Source: an uncultured Solobacterium sp.
Lineage (GTDB): Bacteria > Bacillota_I > Bacilli_A > Erysipelotrichales > Erysipelotrichaceae
DNA length: 9,376 nt
Assembly: GCA_905194705.1 (NCBI GenBank)
Contig: CAJJTI010000070.1
Coordinates: 1 to 9,376 of the forward strand
Direction: 5' to 3'
The notes under the pieces: model-generated
Databases searched by the model: none
What the model saw: the letters and a program-made list of their open reading frames with translations, nothing else
What the model was told of the DNA's origin: nothing
Position numbers and translations under genes: made by a program
In this document: positions 5,803 to 9,376 of the stretch, piece after piece
How the letters are laid out: each line of letters opens with the position of its first letter
Numbering within the stretch: the first letter of the stretch is position 1

Positions 5803-6984
5803 TTATAACCAAGATTTCATTACACCAGCAATTAAGACGGAAACGATTGTTACACATACAAATCCTGCAACTAATACTTTTGGTGTAACGATACTGGAAA
5901 TAACTTTCTTTTCTTCAGGATCTTCAATTTGAGATTCAATTGCCTCATTTGCAATCATTACATTAAGTGGGAAACCTAAATAAGCATTTACAACAATACC
6001 AAATGCAGACGCAAAACTTTCATCCTTGTGGAATATTTTTGAACTGATAAATGCAGCGATAGCTAAGCCAATAGTTCCAATAACAAGTAAGCTTAATACA
6101 GTGAGTAGTACTGGTTTAATTAGTTCTGGAGTTGTTGATGAGAAGCCACAGAATAATGTGCCAAATAATACAAACATTAGAAATCCAGAGCTGTTTGCTT
6201 TTGTTAAGGCATCTTCTGGTAAGAAACCTACAGTACAACCAACAAATCCTAAGATTAAGCAAACAACATACATACTTAGAGCACCATTTGTAGCTGTCTG
6301 AATAAGGCTTGCAAGAATACAACAGATTAGTAATTTAGCTAAAATAACATAAGTAGTGTCTGTATTTTTTTTCTTTTCAAGAGCTTCTTCTTCTTTTATT
6401 TCAGCATTTAGTTTTCCAAATAGATATTGCTGGTGAAGTTCTCTTACTTGTTTTCTTAATGCAAAAGCTTCAACAGGCATACCAACTAGTCCTTGTAGTG
6501 TCATACATACAAGTGCTACTAACGCAGCTTCATTGTTACCAAGAGCTGTAGCTGTTTCACGCATTACAGCAGCAGCTACTGCACCACCAGCAAGTACTGG
6601 TGCAGCTGCGATTGCATTTGCTTTTCCGAATAGTAAACTACCAAATATAACAACAAATCCACATAGAAATACAAGACCAATTAAGGAGATGACAACTGTT
6701 TTCCATTGTTGAATCATCTGTTCTTTTGAAATTAAAGTTCCTAAATGTGTAATTAATAAACCTACTGATAATACATATATCTTCCCACCTAGGCCTGCAT
6801 AATCTGCTAACTGTGCTGGTAAAATAGTCCAGAAACCAGCCACAAGTAATATCATAATGACCAAACCTGATGGTATTTTTCCTTTCGCTAATTTTGAAAC
6901 ATAATCACCAACTGCCATAATAGCTACAACAATAAATAAAGAGGCAAATTGGTTTGAAGCTAAAAATGAATTAAACGCTTCCAT
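5803..6984 (-). CDS. multi-pass membrane transporter, GltS/ion-transporter-like
   Basis: A 393-residue integral membrane protein with about ten to twelve hydrophobic segments and a charged central loop (~178-208, LNAEIKEEEALEKKK). The layout is two inverted-looking halves. A Gly/Ala-rich segment AAAPVLAGGAVAAAV (126-140) in the first half and AFGIVVNAYLGFPLNVM (327-343) in the second occupy places where re-entrant, substrate-binding segments occur in GltS-type and related secondary transporters. It is not a close match to E. coli GltS as I remember it, so the family call is cautious. A strong AGGAGG ribosome site precedes the ATG, and it leads an operon with the M20 amidohydrolase. Together they suggest sodium- or proton-driven uptake of an anionic acyl amino acid followed by hydrolysis. 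It could equally be an exporter or a carboxylate carrier. Confidence 0.75.
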   Translation of the reverse strand: MEAFNSFLASNQFASLFIVVAIMAVGDYVSKLAKGKIPSGLVIMILLVAGFWTILPAQLADYAGLGGKIYVLSVGLLITHLGTLISKEQMIQQWKTVVISLIGLVFLCGFVVIFGSLLFGKANAIAAAPVLAGGAVAAAVMRETATALGNNEAALVALVCMTLQGLVGMPVEAFALRKQVRELHQQYLFGKLNAEIKEEEALEKKKNTDTTYVILAKLLICCILASLIQTATNGALSMYVVCLILGFVGCTVGFLPEDALTKANSSGFLMFVLFGTLFCGFSSTTPELIKPVLLTVLSLLVIGTIGLAIAAFISSKIFHKDESFASAFGIVVNAYLGFPLNVMIANEAIESQIEDPEEKKVISSIVTPKVLVAGFVCVTIVSVLIAGVMKSWL

Positions 6985-7013
6985 GTATCTATCCTCCTAT
7001 ACAAGTGATTTTA

Positions 7014-7043
7014 ATTATAATTCCAAAAATGAAAAGAAATCAA
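7014..7043 (-). promoter_or_regulatory. promoter of the transporter-M20 operon
   Basis: On the minus strand TTGATT (7038-7043) and a perfect TATAAT (7014-7019) are separated by 18 bp. The start of transcription falls near 7007, giving a leader of about 22 bases that includes the AGGAGG site. A second TATAAT further upstream lacks a usable -35. A short dyad TGAAA-N4-TTTCA at 7072-7085 lies upstream and may or may not be regulatory. Confidence 0.72.
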
Positions 7044-7120
7044 CATTTAATTGTAAAAATTACATATTATATGAAAATGATTTCAACTTATGAAAGTGAA
7101 AAGGAATATGACATTGTGAA

Positions 7121-7148
7121 AAAGAAAAGTAGGACCGAAATCCTACTT
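7121..7148 (-). terminator. intrinsic terminator of the GTPase operon
   Basis: Read on the minus strand, AAGTAGGA (7141-7148) and TCCTACTT (7127-7134) form a perfect 8-bp stem with a six-base loop (TTTCGG), followed by TTCTTTTT. The stem begins inside the TAA stop of the upstream gene. It separates the GTPase operon from the transporter operon downstream. Confidence 0.88.
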
Positions 7149-8088
7149 AACTGAAATATACATATTCATCATCAGGTGCTGTGTATTCACACATTCTTGA
7201 TGCATAAAGTACTAAAGTTTTACCGCCGCCTTCAATTGGTACAGTTTTTAACTTTCCTTCTACTTCATACCATTTATTTAGTTTTAATTCTGCTGCTTTT
7301 ACTCCAGTAACAGTAATACCACAAAGGGAAGTATCTGCTGTGCAGCATACCATAGCTCTTCTACCTAAGATAATTGAGTTATGATAGTTAGGTAAACTTT
7401 CTGCATAAGCTCCTCTAAGAATTACTGTTTTACCTTCATAGTCATCTGGGTTATCTGCAGCATCCATATACCATAAACCATAGTCATCATCAGTGATATC
7501 AATGACATCAGCTTTTTTATCAAATGGTAATACGCCAGCAGCTAGTTGTACTGGTTCACCAAATTTCCCTTCATAGTAGATTTGGCAACGTTTGTTAATA
7601 GCTTTGATATTACCACGTAGCAATGAAGCGGAAGTATCTTCTGTACAACGATTGCAAATAACAACATCACTGTACTTTAACTGTTCAAATAACATACCAC
7701 GCATATTACCGATATATGAAGCAAATGTAGAAGCGTCAATTGTTGTTAGTACTTCAACAAGAGGCCAGAAATCAGGCATATGGGCAATGATATTTTCACT
7801 TACGGGAATGGAACCGTTATATTCAATAAATACCTGGCTTGGATGATAGATTGTATCAAATTCTCTCATTTTTTCAGGTGTTAAATCTTCAACATTTTCA
7901 ATATATTCAACAAATGTTGAATGAGCATCTAAGAAATCTTGAGGATATTCTTCTTCACCTTCTTCTAAACAGAGAATAAGTGTTCTATCAACACCCTGCA
8001 TAAATTGAGTATCTTGCAAAGTATCTTTAATTAAAGTTGTTTTTCCACTGTCTAGAAAACCTGTAAATAAATATACCGGTGTAGCCAT
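7147..8088 (-). CDS. CobW-like GTPase without CxCC, fused to a YcgQ/DUF1980-like C-terminal domain
   Basis: A 313-residue predicted cytoplasmic protein. The N-terminus is a P-loop GTPase domain with Walker A GFLDSGKTT at 10-18, as in COG0523/CobW proteins. The CxCC metal motif of that family is absent. The Walker B-side EPSG is replaced by IEYNG (88-92), and the base-recognition NKxD is NRCT (146-149). From about residue 219 to the end the sequence changes character: VILRGAY, ILGRRAMVCCTADTSLCG (240-257), WYEVEGKLK and VLYASRMCEY. The R(R/F)-x-CC-x-AD...G core recalls the C-terminal domain of YcgQ/TIGR03943 (DUF1980) proteins, which are often encoded beside UPF0718 permeases; this similarity is from memory. 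The start shares one base with the stop of the larger GTPase (TAATG), with GGAGTG upstream, so translation is coupled. It is probably a partner in metal delivery. Confidence 0.8.
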   Translation of the reverse strand: MATPVYLFTGFLDSGKTTLIKDTLQDTQFMQGVDRTLILCLEEGEEEYPQDFLDAHSTFVEYIENVEDLTPEKMREFDTIYHPSQVFIEYNGSIPVSENIIAHMPDFWPLVEVLTTIDASTFASYIGNMRGMLFEQLKYSDVVICNRCTEDTSASLLRGNIKAINKRCQIYYEGKFGEPVQLAAGVLPFDKKADVIDITDDDYGLWYMDAADNPDDYEGKTVILRGAYAESLPNYHNSIILGRRAMVCCTADTSLCGITVTGVKAAELKLNKWYEVEGKLKTVPIEGGGKTLVLYASRMCEYTAPDDEYVYFS

Positions 8089-9203
8089 TATTTCACTCCA
8101 AATATATCTTTAATTTGTTCGATATCTACTTTGACACCAATAACTGTAATTAAACCAGTATAAGCAGCACTTCCTTCACGAATGTCTGCATCACCAGGTA
8201 CATAGTCAAAGAAAATCCAACCGCCTTCTTTATTAGGAACAATACCTTTAGCACGGATAATATTTTCACCAAGAGAATCTAACGCTTTTGTTAATTCTTC
8301 TTTTGTATATTTGTTGATTGTTTCTATACCGATAGAATCAAATACTTCATCAGCGTCATGTTCACCATCGTGGTGATGATGGTGATGATGTTCATGATCA
8401 TGTCCACCAACATGGATGTGATTGCCTTCGCTTTCTTCATGTTCATGCTCATGATGTTCGTGGTGACAGTAGCATTCTTCATCATCGTGGTCATGATGCT
8501 CGTGATGACAACAACATTCTTCATCATCGTGGTCGTGATGCTCATGGTGATGGCAGCATTCTTCATCGTCGTGGTCATGATGGTGTTCATCTTCTAAGCC
8601 TTCTGGGAAACCATTAGTAGAACCAATCATAGCATCAAATATAGCTTTTCCAGATAATTCATCCCATGGTGTTGTGATGATTCTGGCTTTTGGATTTAAT
8701 TCTTTAATAATTGCTACATCTTCGCTTAGTTTTGTTTCATTTACATTTTGTGTTCTAGATAAAATAACACAAGTAGCAGTAGCGATTTGATCATCAAAGA
8801 ATTCTTTGAAGTTGCGATGATATACTTTACATCTAGCAGCGTCTACTACTGTACTGTAGCTATCTAATTCCATGCCAGGAACTGTTTGAATAGCTTTTAA
8901 AATATCAGATAGTTTACCTACACCAGATGGTTCAATAATGATGTGATCAGGATGATATTCATCTACTACTTTTTGCAATGCTGCTTCAAAATCACCTTTT
9001 AAAGAACAGCAGATACATCCACTATTGATTTCATTGATTTGAATTCCTGCTTCTTTTAGAAATCCACCATCAATACCAATTTCACCAAATTCATTTTCTA
9101 CTAAAACTACTTTTTCACCAGCAAAAACATCTTTAATCAGTTTTTGAATTAATGTTGTTTTACCAGCACCTAAAAAACCAGATATTACATTAACTTTTGT
9201 CAT
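8088..9203 (-). CDS. COG0523/CobW-family metal-linked GTPase with His/Cys-rich linker
   Basis: A 371-residue cytoplasmic GTPase. The domain order is Walker A GFLGAGKTT (9-17), a switch region with ENEFGEIGIDGG, the metal-binding CxCC motif CICC (C63, C65, C66), Walker B-side EPSG (91-94), a base-recognition segment SRTQ (149-152) in place of NKxD, a His/Cys/acid linker (~207-282), and a CobW_C domain (~288-369). This family uses GTP hydrolysis to hand metals, often zinc, to target proteins; the linker suggests strong metal binding or storage. The linker contains 33 His and 7 Cys, with near-identical HHDHDDEECC-type blocks. An AAGAAGGT ribosome site precedes the ATG. It is the first gene of the two-GTPase operon. 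The metal is not shown by sequence: zinc is the best guess, with nickel or cobalt possible because of the His tracts. Confidence 0.93.
   Translation of the reverse strand: MTKVNVISGFLGAGKTTLIQKLIKDVFAGEKVVLVENEFGEIGIDGGFLKEAGIQINEINSGCICCSLKGDFEAALQKVVDEYHPDHIIIEPSGVGKLSDILKAIQTVPGMELDSYSTVVDAARCKVYHRNFKEFFDDQIATATCVILSRTQNVNETKLSEDVAIIKELNPKARIITTPWDELSGKAIFDAMIGSTNGFPEGLEDEHHHDHDDEECCHHHEHHDHDDEECCCHHEHHDHDDEECYCHHEHHEHEHEESEGNHIHVGGHDHEHHHHHHHDGEHDADEVFDSIGIETINKYTKEELTKALDSLGENIIRAKGIVPNKEGGWIFFDYVPGDADIREGSAAYTGLITVIGVKVDIEQIKDIFGVK
8457..8582 (-). repeat. three tandem 42-bp units inside the GTPase linker
   Basis: Three consecutive units encode HHDHDDEECCHHHE, HHDHDDEECCCHHE and HHDHDDEECYCHHE (residues 208-249), exactly 14 codons each. 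The recurring CATTCTTCATC plus-strand segment starts at 8473, 8515 and 8557, confirming the 42-bp period. A decayed fourth unit (HHEHEHEE) follows, then a seven-His run. The in-frame period preserves the protein and suggests expansion by slippage or unequal crossover. Confidence 0.9.
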
Positions 9204-9231
9204 AAAGTACCTTCTTTCTTGTTGCGAGACT

Positions 9232-9263
9232 ATTATACAACGTTAGTCAACCTTGAATGACTA
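9232..9263 (-). promoter_or_regulatory. candidate promoter and dyad upstream of the GTPase operon
   Basis: On the minus strand a TATAAT lies at 9232-9237, about 29 bases before the GTPase ATG, without a good -35. The -35 position is covered by an exact inverted repeat TAGTCA-N8-TGACTA (9244-9263). This could be an operator for a metal or other regulator, but it does not match the Zur, Fur or PerR boxes I know. The rest of 9264-9376 holds no gene or repeat that I can support. Confidence 0.35.
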
Positions 9264-9376
9264 CACAAAGTATATAATACGTCTAAATTAAAGCTTAACT
9301 TTCAACTTGAACGCAATATTCCAAGTAAATGCAACACAATATAAATAAACATTCAAAATATAAGCTTGTATTTCAG

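Noticed and set aside
6026..6322. Short open frames on both strands inside the transporter gene.
   Set aside because: They shadow a well-supported membrane protein gene and show no domain or start signal.
7072..7085. TGAAA-N4-TTTCA as a Fur/Zur-type box upstream of the transporter operon.
   Set aside because: The arms are only five bases, the spacing does not fit the 7-1-7 pattern, and such dyads are common in AT-rich DNA.
8457..8582. Regularly spaced repeats as a CRISPR array.
   Set aside because: The repeats are tandem, without spacers, and code in frame for the metal-binding linker.
8324..8597. Open frames on both strands across the His-rich linker giving Met/Thr/Val-rich proteins.
   Set aside because: They are produced by the repetitive CAT/GAT codons of the linker, are low-complexity, and have no ribosome sites or family features.
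10..9376. The 11-base string TTGTATTTCAG occurs at 10-20 and again at the very end (9366-9376), suggesting a circular or terminally redundant molecule.
   Set aside because: The match does not reach the left edge, is short for AT-rich DNA, and the bases before it differ. Most likely chance.

Overview
The window reads as low-GC, AT-rich Firmicute chromosome with tight operons, strong Shine-Dalgarno sites and Gram-positive-style lipoproteins. The gene mix (FMN-binding lipoprotein, ApbE lipoprotein, His-rich CobW-type GTPase) resembles gut Erysipelotrichia/Clostridia. That placement is an inference from style; no 16S or other marker is present.

Left block (1-4608). The 3' end of an unidentified plus-strand gene meets a GntR/FCD regulator at a bidirectional terminator. 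Two gene sets then diverge from a compact control region at about 2714-2818. Leftward run an ApbE-type flavin transferase lipoprotein, a rhodanese-fold lipoprotein without its catalytic Cys, and the GntR regulator. Rightward run an FMN-binding lipoprotein with a flavinylation motif and a second rhodanese lipoprotein that keeps the Cys loop. The control region holds a perfect 18-bp palindrome with a GTATAC core, overlapping the -35 position of the rightward promoter. The obvious model is an extracytoplasmic module: ApbE attaches FMN to the lipoprotein, the rhodanese lipoproteins are partners, and the GntR protein controls both arms through the palindrome. The electron donor, electron acceptor and sulfur substrate cannot be read from the sequence.

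Middle block (4622-7043), minus strand. A multi-pass GltS-like membrane transporter is followed by a complete M20D metallo-amidohydrolase. They have their own promoter, and their 3' end shares a bidirectional terminator with the rhodanese operon. The pair probably imports and hydrolyses an N-acylated amino acid or a similar amide.

Right block (7121-9376), minus strand. Two COG0523/CobW-type GTPases overlap by one base. The first carries the CxCC metal motif and a long His/Cys/acid linker built partly from 42-bp tandem repeats. The second lacks CxCC and ends in a domain resembling the C-terminal part of YcgQ/DUF1980 proteins. A clear intrinsic terminator closes this operon. The pair is probably a metal (zinc-type) allocation system.
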